The notes beneath the pieces were generated by a model that did not search any database, was not told where the DNA came from, and saw only the letters and a program-made list of their open reading frames with translations. The translations under genes and the position numbers were made by a program. From the NCBI RefSeq assembly GCF_011516755.1, contig NZ_WOSY01000001.1, positions 124,001-188,000 of the forward strand: a stretch of DNA of 64,000 nucleotides, in the 5' to 3' direction. Origin of the DNA: Acetobacter conturbans. Its GTDB lineage: Bacteria; Pseudomonadota; Alphaproteobacteria; Acetobacterales; Acetobacteraceae. Shown here one piece after another: positions 26,457 through 35,405 of this stretch (the first letter of the stretch is position 1; every line of letters starts with the position of its first letter).

Positions 26457-27371
26457 TTATGTCTTTGATGGAGAGGCATTTTTCGTATCTGCTGAAAACA
26501 GCTGGCCCAGCCCGATCAGCAGCGAACGCGGCTTGACGCCGAGCGTTTCAATCATGGGAATGATATCGAAGTTCTTGTCCTCGAGAAGACGGCGGATTTC
26601 ATCGGGTCCGATGGCGGGGAAACCGGGGACGTGCCGCAGGACGGAAGCGGCGGCGATCAGCGCGCGTGCAGGAACGGGAATTACCGGGCGGGGCGCAAGG
26701 CCTGCTGCGCGGGCCACGAGCAGGACGAAATCCCGGTATGTGACGGGAGTGGCTCCGGCGATGACGAGGCTGTGCGGGCCGTTCCAGTCGTGGTCGAGGG
26801 CGGCGATGATGCTGGCGGTGACATCATTCTGATGGATGGGCTGCACCAGCGAGGTGCCGCCTCCGGGAAGCGGGATCAGTGGCAGGCGGCGCAGGAGTGC
26901 GGCGAGGCGCTGGACGTTGTTCTCCCCCTGCGCGCCATAGATCATGGTTGGGTGCAGGATGACCCCGTTGCGTCCCGAGGCGAGCAGGGCCTGTTCGCCG
27001 TGAAGAACGCCATTGCCGTGGCTATCGGGCCAGTGGGTGAATTTACGTGTGCTCCCGAGGCAGACGAGCCGGGCGGTTTCTGGTGCGGCCCGGATGAGGG
27101 CGGGAATGTTACGGGCGTGGGCGGTGCAGACGATGGTCTTGGCGTCCGCGAGGGCCGTGGCAAGCGGGGCGGAAGGGCCAGTCAGGTCGGCGATGCGGGG
27201 TGGGTGCAGGAGCGGGCCGGATGACGACCCTTTATCGGTGGCAAGGCTGGTTTCGTAGCGTGTCCGGTCGCGCACCACGGGGATGACGGGGCGGCCCCGT
27301 GCGAGGAGGGCACGACGGAGGGCGGTGCCGGAGCGGCCACTGGCTCCGATGATGTGGACGGGCTCGCTCAT
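26457..27371 (-). CDS. NAD(P)-binding epimerase/dehydratase-like protein
   Basis: A 304-residue atypical short-chain dehydrogenase. The Rossmann loop is VHIIGASGRSGTALRRALL near the N-terminus (GxxGxxG). The YxxxK catalytic motif is missing; the stretch LHGEQALLASGRNGVILHPTMIYG resembles the NDUFA9/nucleoside-sugar epimerase type and VQPIHQNDVTASIIAAL the C-terminal block. Members may bind NADPH as chaperones or reduce quinone-like or sugar substrates. It is followed by the AI-2E gene and preceded by the DUF2125-like gene, nine bases away. Confidence 0.8.
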   Translation of the reverse strand: MSEPVHIIGASGRSGTALRRALLARGRPVIPVVRDRTRYETSLATDKGSSSGPLLHPPRIADLTGPSAPLATALADAKTIVCTAHARNIPALIRAAPETARLVCLGSTRKFTHWPDSHGNGVLHGEQALLASGRNGVILHPTMIYGAQGENNVQRLAALLRRLPLIPLPGGGTSLVQPIHQNDVTASIIAALDHDWNGPHSLVIAGATPVTYRDFVLLVARAAGLAPRPVIPVPARALIAAASVLRHVPGFPAIGPDEIRRLLEDKNFDIIPMIETLGVKPRSLLIGLGQLFSADTKNASPSKT

Positions 27372-27380
27372 GGCGAAGCC

Positions 27381-28916
27381 CTACTGCTTGCCTCCGGGGG
27401 GTGCTGGCGGCGGGGCCGGGGCGAGGATGGAGGGGTCTTCGGGTTCGTCGGTGGTCATGTTGGGATCAGGCATGGCCGGAGGGGGTGCCGTGCGATCCTT
27501 GGAGGGGGCCTGCACCGTCAGGCCGAGCGTTGTTGCGACTTCCGGGTGTGCGGGCAGGAGCGCAAGGGTGGCGAGTGCGGGCAACGGCAGGGGCTGGGGC
27601 GGCGCGAGCATGGCGGTGAGCGGGCCTGCGTCCGGGTTGGCGAGGTAATCGGACAGTTGTGCACCGGCGCTGTCGGGGGCGGTGCCCGGAGGCGTGAGGG
27701 AGCGACGCAGGAGCATGACGTAGGCGTCCGGGTCCATGCCCTGACTGATGGCGGCGCTGTTCATGATGTGGGAGACAAGGCCGCCATCGCTCCATGTCAG
27801 GTCGAGATGGGCGAGCTGGGGCTGCGGCATCTGTCCGGTGGGGGCGGCGAGGTTCACGAGATCGGCGGCGATGTCGAGGCGGCCCCAGTCGGGGGCCTTG
27901 ATGTCGAGCTGGGTGATGTGGGCGACATCGGCACTGAAATCGACCAGTGCGTTGAGAACCACGTTGCCGGCGAACTTAGTGTAGCCGAGGGATTTGACGA
28001 GGATGCCCTGCGGTCCGTTGGGCCAGACGCGGAAATGGCTCAGGCTTTCGGTGACGCGGCTCTTCTGGCCTGTCGTGTCGATATGGGCGTGGGCGGTTTC
28101 GATGGCGAACAGCGGCGCGATACTGCTGCCGGGGCCACCCGTTTCGCCCTGCAGTTTCACGTCCTGCGCCATGATGGACTGGTTGCCTTCGTGAAACAGG
28201 ATCCCCTGCCCGTTCAGCGCTCCCTGCATGGCGGCGGCGAGGTCGGAGCCGTCTGACACCAGCTTGCCGACCAGCAGGTCACGGCTTGGGTGATCTGCCG
28301 TCTGGAGTTCGAGCTTGCCGACTGTCAGGCGAGAGAGGCGTCCGAGGCCGTACTGGTCGAGGATGAAAGAGGCGGCGCGGGCGGAGGTTCTGTTGTCGGC
28401 GGAGACGACGGTCGCGTCGGTCAGTTCGCCGTGATCCATGGTCAGCGCGGCAATCTGGTCCTGACCGGGAGGTGGCAGGAGCAGTCCGTCGAGGGAGAGT
28501 CTCTTTGCGTGCATCTCGCCTGCCGGGCCGGTGATGTGCAGCGTGTGGGCGAGCACATGGTCGAAATGCAGGGGGTTATGTTCGACGGAGAGAGAGGCAT
28601 CCGGGGGATTGCCGTCGGTGGTGCTGGTGGGGCCGACGGACGCGCCGATCAGTTCGATCATGGCGGCGGAGACGGTTCCGTCCGGGTCTTTCAGCACGAC
28701 GTCGGTCAGCCGCGCGCCATGGGTTGTGGGGAGCGCGATGGCTTTTCCCCATGTGAACTCCACGCCTGCCGGCAGGTGAGCCCTAGCGTCTTCAAGTGCC
28801 TCGATCAGCTCGTGATTGGCCTTTCGGTGGACCCAGATCCAGCCCGCGGCTCCGAGTCCGACGACCGCGACGGTGGACAGGGCGGCGATGGTGCGGCGGG
28901 TGTTCTGAGGGATCAT
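27381..28916 (-). CDS. DUF2125-like membrane-anchored protein
   Basis: A 511-residue protein with one N-terminal anchor (TIAALSTVAVVGLGAAGWIW) and a large periplasmic beta-rich part in which the strand pattern recalls AsmA/DUF2125 lipid-related proteins (HGARLTDVVLKDPDG, LSRLTVGKLELQ). The last 50 residues are proline-rich and end in APPGGKQ. No catalytic motif is seen. A related but shorter protein is encoded at 42656-43750. Function unknown; a role in the envelope is an inference from topology. Confidence 0.6.
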   Translation of the reverse strand: MIPQNTRRTIAALSTVAVVGLGAAGWIWVHRKANHELIEALEDARAHLPAGVEFTWGKAIALPTTHGARLTDVVLKDPDGTVSAAMIELIGASVGPTSTTDGNPPDASLSVEHNPLHFDHVLAHTLHITGPAGEMHAKRLSLDGLLLPPPGQDQIAALTMDHGELTDATVVSADNRTSARAASFILDQYGLGRLSRLTVGKLELQTADHPSRDLLVGKLVSDGSDLAAAMQGALNGQGILFHEGNQSIMAQDVKLQGETGGPGSSIAPLFAIETAHAHIDTTGQKSRVTESLSHFRVWPNGPQGILVKSLGYTKFAGNVVLNALVDFSADVAHITQLDIKAPDWGRLDIAADLVNLAAPTGQMPQPQLAHLDLTWSDGGLVSHIMNSAAISQGMDPDAYVMLLRRSLTPPGTAPDSAGAQLSDYLANPDAGPLTAMLAPPQPLPLPALATLALLPAHPEVATTLGLTVQAPSKDRTAPPPAMPDPNMTTDEPEDPSILAPAPPPAPPGGKQ

Positions 28917-29114
28917 GGCCAGTGCTGAACTCTGCGGTCTGTTTCTGTTCTCCTTCCATATCAGGATGTTGCTGCAAGGGCATCAGGAAAAGCTCCGGGC
29001 TGCAAATGGGGGCGATCGTGGCCTGAAATGTCACGGTATTATGTTACCGCTATGGAAAGTTTCTTTAAAACAGAAGGAGAATCGTAATTCGTTATTTTTA
29101 GTGTGCGATCGTGC

Positions 29115-29143
29115 TTGACGCGGAGGCCCTGTTTGCGCATAAG
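29115..29143 (+). promoter_or_regulatory. Promoter of rplM-rpsI
   Basis: TTGACG and CATAAG with a 17-base spacer form a good vegetative promoter 45 bases ahead of the rplM start. The remaining leader is short, with no hairpin that would suggest L13 autoregulation. The rest of the gap 28917-29114 shows no gene. Confidence 0.65.
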
Positions 29144-29187
29144 GCGCCACCCGAACCGCTCAAGATTTCTGGACGGACATATAAACA

Positions 29188-29667
29188 ATGAAAACCACCC
29201 GCTCGCTTAAGCCCGCGGAAGTGACGAAGAACTGGATCCTGATCGACGCCGAAGGGCTCGTTCTTGGCCGTCTCGCCACACTGATTGCGACGCGTCTTCG
29301 CGGCAAGCACAAGCCGCAGTTCACTCCGCATGTCGATTGCGGCGACCATGTCGTCGTCGTCAACGCGGAGAAGGTCAAGCTCACTGGCAACAAGGTTGAC
29401 CAGAAGCTTTTCCATTACCACACCGGTTATGCTGGTGGCATCAAGCAGCGCACGATCACGCAGCGTCTGACCGGCAAGCATCCTGGCGATGTTGTCGAAA
29501 AAGCCGTTGAGCGCATGATCACGCGTGGCCCGCTGCAGCGCGCCCAGATGCGCAATCTGCACGTCTATGCCGGTACCGAGCACCCGCATGATGGTCAGCA
29601 GCCGGTGAAGCTTGATGTCGCGGCGATGAACCGCAAGAACACCGCAGTTGCGAAGAGTGGGGTCTGA
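29188..29667 (+). CDS. rplM: 50S ribosomal protein L13
   Basis: A 159-residue L13. It has the typical opening W-x-L-I-D-A-E-G ([17 protein letters not shown]), the [19 protein letters not shown] block and [13 protein letters not shown] near the end. The length is slightly above the 142 residues of E. coli, as usual in alphaproteobacteria. It assembles early into the large subunit by binding 23S rRNA. rpsI follows after five bases, the universal L13-S9 pairing. Confidence 0.98.
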   Translation: MKTTRSLKPAEVTKNWILIDAEGLVLGRLATLIATRLRGKHKPQFTPHVDCGDHVVVVNAEKVKLTGNKVDQKLFHYHTGYAGGIKQRTITQRLTGKHPGDVVEKAVERMITRGPLQRAQMRNLHVYAGTEHPHDGQQPVKLDVAAMNRKNTAVAKSGV

Positions 29668-29672
29668 TCGCT

Positions 29673-30164
29673 ATGTCTGAAACGATTGAACGCACAGGCA
29701 CTCTCGCCGATCTGCAGGGCGTTGCTCTGGAGACGGCTTCTTCGGACGCGCCTGTATATGAAGTAAAGCGTGATGCGCAGGGTCGTTCCTACGCTACGGG
29801 TCGCCGTAAGGAATCCGTTGCACGTGTATGGATCAAGCCGGGCAGTGGCGAGATCACGGTCAATGGCCGTCCGATCGGCACCTACTTTGCCCGTCCGGTT
29901 CTGCGCATGCTGCTGACGCAGCCGTTCCTTGTGACGGATCGCTACAACCAGTTCGACGTCGTTTGCACGGTTGTCGGCGGTGGCCTTTCCGGTCAGGCTG
30001 GCGCTGTCCGTCACGGCCTCAGCCGTGCGCTGACGCATTACGAGCCGGGCCTCCGCGGCATTCTGAAGGCAGCCGGGTTCCTGACCCGTGACTCCCGTCA
30101 GGTTGAGCGTAAGAAATATGGTCGGGCCAAGGCTCGCCGTTCCTTCCAGTTCAGCAAGCGCTGA
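29673..30164 (+). CDS. rpsI: 30S ribosomal protein S9
   Basis: A 163-residue S9, about 30 residues longer than the E. coli protein because of an N-terminal extension ([16 protein letters not shown] onward) that is common in alphaproteobacteria. The S9 core begins at [14 protein letters not shown] and ends in [16 protein letters not shown], whose C-terminal Arg contacts the P-site tRNA. Part of the rplM-rpsI operon, followed by a strong terminator. Confidence 0.98.
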   Translation: MSETIERTGTLADLQGVALETASSDAPVYEVKRDAQGRSYATGRRKESVARVWIKPGSGEITVNGRPIGTYFARPVLRMLLTQPFLVTDRYNQFDVVCTVVGGGLSGQAGAVRHGLSRALTHYEPGLRGILKAAGFLTRDSRQVERKKYGRAKARRSFQFSKR

Positions 30165-30205
30165 TCTGGAAAACGTTTTCCGCCTTATGCGGGAGCGGGT
30201 TTTAG

Positions 30206-30236
30206 AAGCCGTCGGCCTTTGGGCTGGCGGCTTTTT
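30206..30236 (+). terminator. Terminator of rplM-rpsI
   Basis: AAGCCG pairs with CGGCTT, with an inner mostly paired stem around TTT, directly followed by TTTTCTTT. It sits 42 bases after the rpsI stop and just ahead of the next gene's ribosome site. Confidence 0.85.
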
Positions 30237-30257
30237 CTTTGTCTGGAGGGAAACGGT

Positions 30258-31457
30258 GTGAGCGGCAGGCGACGGGAAACATTCGATGCCATCGTGATCG
30301 GTGCGGGTGCGGCGGGGCTGATGACGGCGCTCACCGCGGGGCAGCGGGGCGCACGGGTTCTTGTGCTCGACCACAATGACGAGGCGGGGAAAAAGATCCT
30401 GATCTCGGGTGGTGGGCGGTGCAATTTCACCAACAGGCATGTCGCGCCCGACCGTTTTCTGTCGACCAACCGGCATTTCGTCCGCTCGGCGCTGGCCCGC
30501 TACACGCCGATGGATTTTCTGGTGCTTGTTGAGAAGCACCGGATTGCTTGGCATGAAAAAACGCTGGGTCAGCTGTTCTGCGATGGCTCGGCGCGACAGA
30601 TCCTCGCCATGCTGCTCGACGAGTGCGCGGCGGTGGGCGTGACAGTGCGACTGAATGAGAAAGTGCAGGATGTGCGGCGGCCGGATCTCTATGAGATCAT
30701 GACGGATCGCGAGGTGTTCGAGGCTCCGTCTCTGGTCATCGCGTGTGGCGGTCTTTCCATTCCCAAGCTGGGCGCGACGGGTCTGGCGCATCGTCTGGCG
30801 GGGCAGTTCGGCGTGCCGGTTATCTCCCCTGCCCCCGGTCTTGTGCCGTTTCAGGCGGGGGATGCCGATCTGGAGTGGATGACGGGACTGTCGGGTGTGT
30901 CCCTGCCGGTGCGGGTACGATGCGGGAAGGTCGCGTTCGAGGAGGCGCTGCTCTTCACGCATCGAGGACTTTCAGGACCGGCCATCCTGCAGATTTCATC
31001 ATACTGGAAAGCGGGCGAGCCGGTGCTGATCGACCTGTTGCCAGGTCAGGACGGACTGGCGCTCCTCAAGGGGATGCGGACTGCGCGTCCGAAGGCTCAT
31101 GCGACGTCTATCCTCTCGGAGTGGTTGCCTCGGCGACTGGCGGAGGTTCTCGGACCACGCCTGCTGGGTGACAAGGCGGCTGCGGACTGGCCGGACCGGC
31201 TGTTGCGTCCGGCGGCGGAGGCTCTCCAAAACTGGCGTTTCCTGCCATCGGGGACAGAGGGCTATGCCAAGGCGGAGGTGACGGTTGGCGGCATCGACAC
31301 GCGCGCGCTTTCGTCGCAAACGATGATGGCGGCTTCCGTACTGGGATTTTACGCGGTTGGTGAAGCGGTGGATGTCACCGGCTGGCTTGGCGGGTATAAT
31401 TTCCACTGGGCCTGGGCGAGCGGTCATGCGGCTGGCCTTGCTCTGGCGACAAGATAA
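30258..31457 (+). CDS. FAD-dependent oxidoreductase, HI0933/BaiN family
   Basis: A 399-residue flavoprotein. The N-terminal FAD-binding loop is AIVIGAGAAGLMTAL, followed by the family signature GKKILISGGGRCNFTN, and the C-terminus has the matching YAVGEAVDVTGWLGGYNFHWAWASG block. The length and end resemble the TIGR03862 subgroup seen in alphaproteobacteria. The reaction is unknown; some relatives act on steroid-like enones. The GTG start has GGAGGG seven bases upstream; an earlier TTG would lie inside the rpsI terminator. Confidence 0.86.
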   Translation: MSGRRRETFDAIVIGAGAAGLMTALTAGQRGARVLVLDHNDEAGKKILISGGGRCNFTNRHVAPDRFLSTNRHFVRSALARYTPMDFLVLVEKHRIAWHEKTLGQLFCDGSARQILAMLLDECAAVGVTVRLNEKVQDVRRPDLYEIMTDREVFEAPSLVIACGGLSIPKLGATGLAHRLAGQFGVPVISPAPGLVPFQAGDADLEWMTGLSGVSLPVRVRCGKVAFEEALLFTHRGLSGPAILQISSYWKAGEPVLIDLLPGQDGLALLKGMRTARPKAHATSILSEWLPRRLAEVLGPRLLGDKAAADWPDRLLRPAAEALQNWRFLPSGTEGYAKAEVTVGGIDTRALSSQTMMAASVLGFYAVGEAVDVTGWLGGYNFHWAWASGHAAGLALATR

Positions 31458-31526
31458 AGTACGGTCTGCCTGTCTGAGACCGGACGTTGTGTTTCCGGAC
31501 TTTAATCCGATTGCGAGGTAATCCTT

Positions 31527-31790
31527 ATGGAGAAATCAGCTTTTCACCAGTTCATGCGTTCTCGGGCGAAAGTTGTTCTGCTGGGTCTGGCGGCGGCCGG
31601 GTTGGCTGCCTGCACCGGGCAGGCTGGCACGCCCATCGCTCCGGGGACCTATCCGCCGGGCACCCCGCTGGGGGGCACCTGCAAGGCGGGGATCTATACC
31701 TGCCAGCTTCCGCTTGCCTCGCCAGTAGGTGCGCCGTGCAGTTGTCCGGGACTGGGCGCTGCCTCTTACGGGCAGGTCTATCTCAAATAA
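31527..31790 (+). CDS. Small Cys-containing lipoprotein
   Basis: An 87-residue predicted lipoprotein. A signal peptide (KVVLLGLAAAGLAAC) ends in a lipobox, so about 59 residues remain after lipid attachment. The mature part is Gly/Pro-rich and has four further cysteines (GTCKAGIYTC and APCSCPG), which could form two disulfides in the periplasm. No family recognised. It has its own leader after the flavoprotein gene; GAGGTAATCCTT precedes the ATG. Confidence 0.75.
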   Translation: MEKSAFHQFMRSRAKVVLLGLAAAGLAACTGQAGTPIAPGTYPPGTPLGGTCKAGIYTCQLPLASPVGAPCSCPGLGAASYGQVYLK

Positions 31791-31934
31791 TGGATTGCCG
31801 TCCGGGGTAACGCGTGGCATGGCCGGATTTGCTTTCCGGACACACAGGCGTTACCCGTTCGGCAGCTTTGAAGCAGGCAGGTTCGCAGGTTCACGACGTC
31901 TGCCTGTCGTCTGACAAGAGAGAGACCTCATCGC

Positions 31935-32336
31935 ATGAGCTTCAGCGACGACACCTACCGCCCTTCCCGCCCGTCCGCCGGTGGTGGCCGAGGCTCTGGC
32001 GGGCTGGCCCTTGCCCGTCTGGGGGTGTGGTCCGTGCTCTATTTCCTGTTCTACATGGCACAGCAGGTGGCCGAGCTTCTGGCGCCGCTTCTGCTCATCG
32101 CGGGGATTGGCTGGGAAGCCCTGCCTCATGTGGTGAATGCCGTGTCATCCAGCGCCGGGCATGTGGATGCGCAGGCGCACGATGTGATGGCGCATGTGGC
32201 GGATGCCATTCCGCATGAGATCATGTTCGGCTCGCATCTGCTGACGCCGTCCGGTCTGATTTTCGATGGGATTCTGCTGATGGCGGTGGCCGCGCTGGGC
32301 GCGACACTTTCCGCTGTTGCCGCCCGCTCGATGTAA
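31935..32336 (+). CDS. Small membrane protein of unknown function
   Basis: A 133-residue protein. The first 25 residues are polar and Gly/Arg/Ser-rich, then come one long or two short hydrophobic segments (SVLYFLFYMAQQVAELLAPLLLIAGIG) and a C-terminal helix (GILLMAVAALGATLSAVAA). The middle carries several His (HVDAQAHDVMAHVADAIPHE). No known family recognised. AGAGACCTC precedes the ATG. It may form a small envelope pair with the lipoprotein gene 144 bases upstream, but this is only position. Confidence 0.65.
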   Translation: MSFSDDTYRPSRPSAGGGRGSGGLALARLGVWSVLYFLFYMAQQVAELLAPLLLIAGIGWEALPHVVNAVSSSAGHVDAQAHDVMAHVADAIPHEIMFGSHLLTPSGLIFDGILLMAVAALGATLSAVAARSM

Positions 32337-32679
32337 TAACAGCCCGCGTTCGGGTTGGGTCTGACAAACAGGAAGAGGTGCCTGCTGCTCTCTTCCGTCT
32401 CTCACCTCCGCCAAAGGTCGCGGACCTTTGGAAGCCGGGCTATTTATCGATAGAGACGAGAGTTAAGAGGCCTGTAGTCCCTTCCGGGTTTGGGTAGAGC
32501 CTCGACTGCTTTTGTGACGGACCATCTTTTATGCAGGTGGGTATATAAGATACCAGATCTGGTTTGGATCACGGCGTTGAGGCAGAAGCAGTTTCTCCTG
32601 CCGGTTATGACTGATTTTCAACGGCCATACCTGCCGGAAGCGGGTATGGCCGTTGCGTTTTTCAGGGCGTCTTTTGGTC
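32337..32679. other. Non-coding gap with a palindrome
   Basis: About 340 bases between convergent genes. It holds a short palindrome (32411-32431) and otherwise no gene. Both flanking genes end here, so terminators are expected; CCCGCGTTCGGG just after the upstream stop is a possible hairpin. Confidence 0.5.
32411..32431. repeat. CCAAAGG palindrome
   Basis: CCAAAGGTC, GCG, GACCTTTGG: a perfect nine-base inverted repeat. A related hairpin with the same outer CCAAAGG/CCTTTGG arms occurs at 48386-48405. Both lie in non-coding DNA after gene ends, as REP-type elements do. Confidence 0.6.
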
Positions 32680-34482
32680 TCAGAGCAGGCTGAGAGCGGG
32701 CCAGATATGGCTGAGCGCGCTGAACCAGTGCACGCAGGCTCCCAGCCCGATCACGGCGCAGACACCGCTGGCAATCCAGGCTTTTTTCCAGAACTGCTGG
32801 CTTTCGATGACGGCCCCTGTCTTACCCGGCACGCGGGAGGGGGACCGACTGAGGATATCGCTGCGTAGTCGGCTGGAAATATCGATGGCGGGGGTGACAT
32901 GGCGAGCGGCTTCCTCCTCCCCCACGATAGCGGGGACAGGTGCTGCTGGCATGTCCTGCTGAGTTGCCGGAGCCTCCTCCTCCGTGGGCTTGGCTTTTTC
33001 TTCGGAGTGGACAGCCCAGATCGGCTCATGATCGCTCTCGCCGTCGTCGAGTTCGGTTTCCGCCGACTCTATGGCCCGATCCCACGCAGGCACCCACGGC
33101 CCGCCTGAGGCCTCGTCAGGATCCGTATCGTGTGGGAAGGCGGAGTCCTCGTGACCGGTGCGATGCGGGGGCGTGCCCTGAGCATCCACCTCAGGGTTCC
33201 GGTTGCGCGTCGCGCGGATGCGTCCGATGACCTCGTCAAATCTGTCATCCGGGATGCCGTTGACATCTTGAGGTTCGGCATTGCCTTCCTGATGATCCGC
33301 TTCATGATGCGGGGAACGCGCCCAGGGGACGTCAGCGCCACCTTCAAGATGCTCCTCGGATTCATGCAGTGACTCAAAGTCCAGATGATCCAGCTCTTCC
33401 GTCTCTCCGGCGAGACCTTCGTGCACGGAGACGTTGTCGGCCTGCCATTCGGTCTGGCCGAAATGACTGTCGAGGTCTTTCTCGTCCCATATATAGGAGG
33501 AAGAGGGCGCCTCACTCTCCGGGCTTTCCGGCTGGTGAGGAGGCTGTGCGCCCTTTTGCGGCGTGATCTCGGTGGTGTCGGCGGCACCGATGGTACCGGG
33601 CAGATCAAGAAAGCTGAAAGGTTTTTCGTCGTGCTCGTCCTGTGCCGGTCCGGGTGCTTCGTAGCGCCGGGTCGGAGCGGGAGGGACTGCGGGGGTGGGC
33701 TCAGGCGTCGGTGCTGGTTCTGGCTCGCGAGGCGCTTCGTGAAAAGCGCTGTCCTCGTCGGAAATCCGGAAAGGAACTTCAATCGGCTTTGGGGTTTCGT
33801 CGAGAAAGGACGTGAACGGTTCGTGCGCCGTGTCTTCAGGAGGCTGTGTGAGGTGCGTGGGTGATGCAGGAACGACCGCCTCTTCGGGGTGTTCGTCCTC
33901 ATGAAACGCTTCAGCAGGTTCCGGCTCGTGAGCGGCCAGCGGCTCTGAAGGTTTTTCGATGGACGGCGAGGAGACCGGAACTGGTTCGGCGACAGCGGGT
34001 TCTGCTGCGGCTGGTTCGGCGGGAGTCTGGGCCTGTGGCTGCTCTTCGGTGATTACCGCTGCGGGCGGGCGGGTTTCGGCTGCCTCTACTGGGAGCGCGG
34101 ATGCTGGCTCCGGCTGCGGGGCGGCAATCACGTCCGCAGGCGCGGGATCTTCCTTTGCCGGAGGTGTTTCAGGGATCGTCGGCGCGAACGAGGCCTGCGG
34201 GTCTGGCGCTATGGGGCGGCTTTCGGCGACGGCCTCGGGCTGGTCCGGCGACGGCGCTGCTGGCTCGGGAGTTACCGCAGGCTCGGCAGGCGCAGCGGGG
34301 GGAACTGATGTTTCTTCGGATTTCAGAGCGACAGGAGGAGCCGCAGTCTCGACGGCGGGTTCCCGAATCGCCTGCACGAGCCAGCTTTCGCCGCAGCTCG
34401 CGCATTTGAGCGTCCTGTCTTTCGACAAGTAAGACGCAGGCACGTTATATTTGATGCCACAGGACGGGCAAACAATCAGCAT
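32680..34482 (-). CDS. MJ0042 zinc-ribbon protein with acidic/proline linker
   Basis: A 600-residue protein in three parts. Residues 1-38 are a zinc-finger of the MJ0042 type, with two CxxC pairs (CPSCG and CASCG). Residues 40-550 are a low-complexity region rich in Pro, Ala, Glu and Asp with many His, probably unfolded. The last 40 residues hold a single transmembrane helix (WIASGVCAVIGLGACVHWF). Proteins of this family commonly lie next to ftsEX in alphaproteobacteria, as here (divergent from ftsE). A role in linking the cytoplasmic side of the envelope to division or cell-wall control is possible; none is proven. Confidence 0.8.
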   Translation of the reverse strand: MLIVCPSCGIKYNVPASYLSKDRTLKCASCGESWLVQAIREPAVETAAPPVALKSEETSVPPAAPAEPAVTPEPAAPSPDQPEAVAESRPIAPDPQASFAPTIPETPPAKEDPAPADVIAAPQPEPASALPVEAAETRPPAAVITEEQPQAQTPAEPAAAEPAVAEPVPVSSPSIEKPSEPLAAHEPEPAEAFHEDEHPEEAVVPASPTHLTQPPEDTAHEPFTSFLDETPKPIEVPFRISDEDSAFHEAPREPEPAPTPEPTPAVPPAPTRRYEAPGPAQDEHDEKPFSFLDLPGTIGAADTTEITPQKGAQPPHQPESPESEAPSSSYIWDEKDLDSHFGQTEWQADNVSVHEGLAGETEELDHLDFESLHESEEHLEGGADVPWARSPHHEADHQEGNAEPQDVNGIPDDRFDEVIGRIRATRNRNPEVDAQGTPPHRTGHEDSAFPHDTDPDEASGGPWVPAWDRAIESAETELDDGESDHEPIWAVHSEEKAKPTEEEAPATQQDMPAAPVPAIVGEEEAARHVTPAIDISSRLRSDILSRSPSRVPGKTGAVIESQQFWKKAWIASGVCAVIGLGACVHWFSALSHIWPALSLL

Positions 34483-34730
34483 CCGGGTTCCTCTCTTGCG
34501 CCGCGGCGTCCCTACATTCCGCGACGCGCACTCTCCTGACCGGCAGTATGCCAGATAATCGGTTCCTAATTTCTAAACAGGATCACGCCCGTGTGAAAGA
34601 GAGTGGTTTGTTCTCATCAGAAGCATGCGCCCGTGATCGACAGCCTCCGGCTCTCCGCGTTATGCTGGTCCGTGTTTTCCGCTATGAATTTCCTCTCTTA
34701 TCTTTTTGCCCGATCGGGAGTGTGCGCTGA

Positions 34731-35405
34731 ATGATCCGGCTCCGTGACGTCACATGGCACCATGGCGCCATGCCGGAGGATGGGCAGGCGACTCTCAGGA
34801 ACATCAGCTTCACCGTGCCGCAGGGTGGCTTTCGCTGGCTGCTGGGGCCTTCGGGCGCGGGCAAGTCCACGCTGCTGCGACTGCTGCATCTGGAAGCGCT
34901 GCCGCGCTCGGGCGAGATGGACCTTTTGGGCACCGACATCGGGCCACGGGTGAAGCGTTCGGCTCTTGCGCGGTTGCGACAGCGAATCGGACTGGTGCCG
35001 CAGGACTACCGCCTGATGCCCACGCTCTCCGTGGCCGACAATGTTGCGCTGCCGCTTCGTTTGCAGCGACGGATGGAAGCGGAGGTGGCGCAGGAGGTCG
35101 ATGCCATTCTCGACTGGCTGGGGCTGAGCAGTCGGAGGAACGCGCGGCCGGTCACGCTGTCGGGCGGCGAGCAGCAGAGGACGGCAATCGCACGAGCGGT
35201 GGTTGTGCGTCCGGGACTGCTGCTTGCGGATGAGCCGACCAATGCGCTGGAGGACAGCCAGGCCGAGCGTGTCATCCGCATGATGCGGGAGCTTGCCGAT
35301 CTTGGAACGACGATCATCGTGGCGACGCACAACGATACGCTGGTGCGGCGGTTTCCGGCGCCTGCGCTGCATCTCCGGCAGGGACGGCTGACAGTCGATG
35401 AATAA
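34731..35405 (+). CDS. ftsE: Cell division ATP-binding protein FtsE
   Basis: A 224-residue ABC ATPase. Walker A is GPSGAGKST (39-47), the Q-loop VPQDYR (89-94), the signature LSGGEQQR (143-150) and Walker B LLLADEP (163-169), followed by the H-loop in VATHND. FtsE forms a complex with FtsX at the division site and drives cell-wall hydrolases. The small size and direct overlap with an FtsX gene fix the assignment. The ATG lies in a 248-base divergent gap shared with the zinc-ribbon gene. Confidence 0.93.
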   Translation: MIRLRDVTWHHGAMPEDGQATLRNISFTVPQGGFRWLLGPSGAGKSTLLRLLHLEALPRSGEMDLLGTDIGPRVKRSALARLRQRIGLVPQDYRLMPTLSVADNVALPLRLQRRMEAEVAQEVDAILDWLGLSSRRNARPVTLSGGEQQRTAIARAVVVRPGLLLADEPTNALEDSQAERVIRMMRELADLGTTIIVATHNDTLVRRFPAPALHLRQGRLTVDE

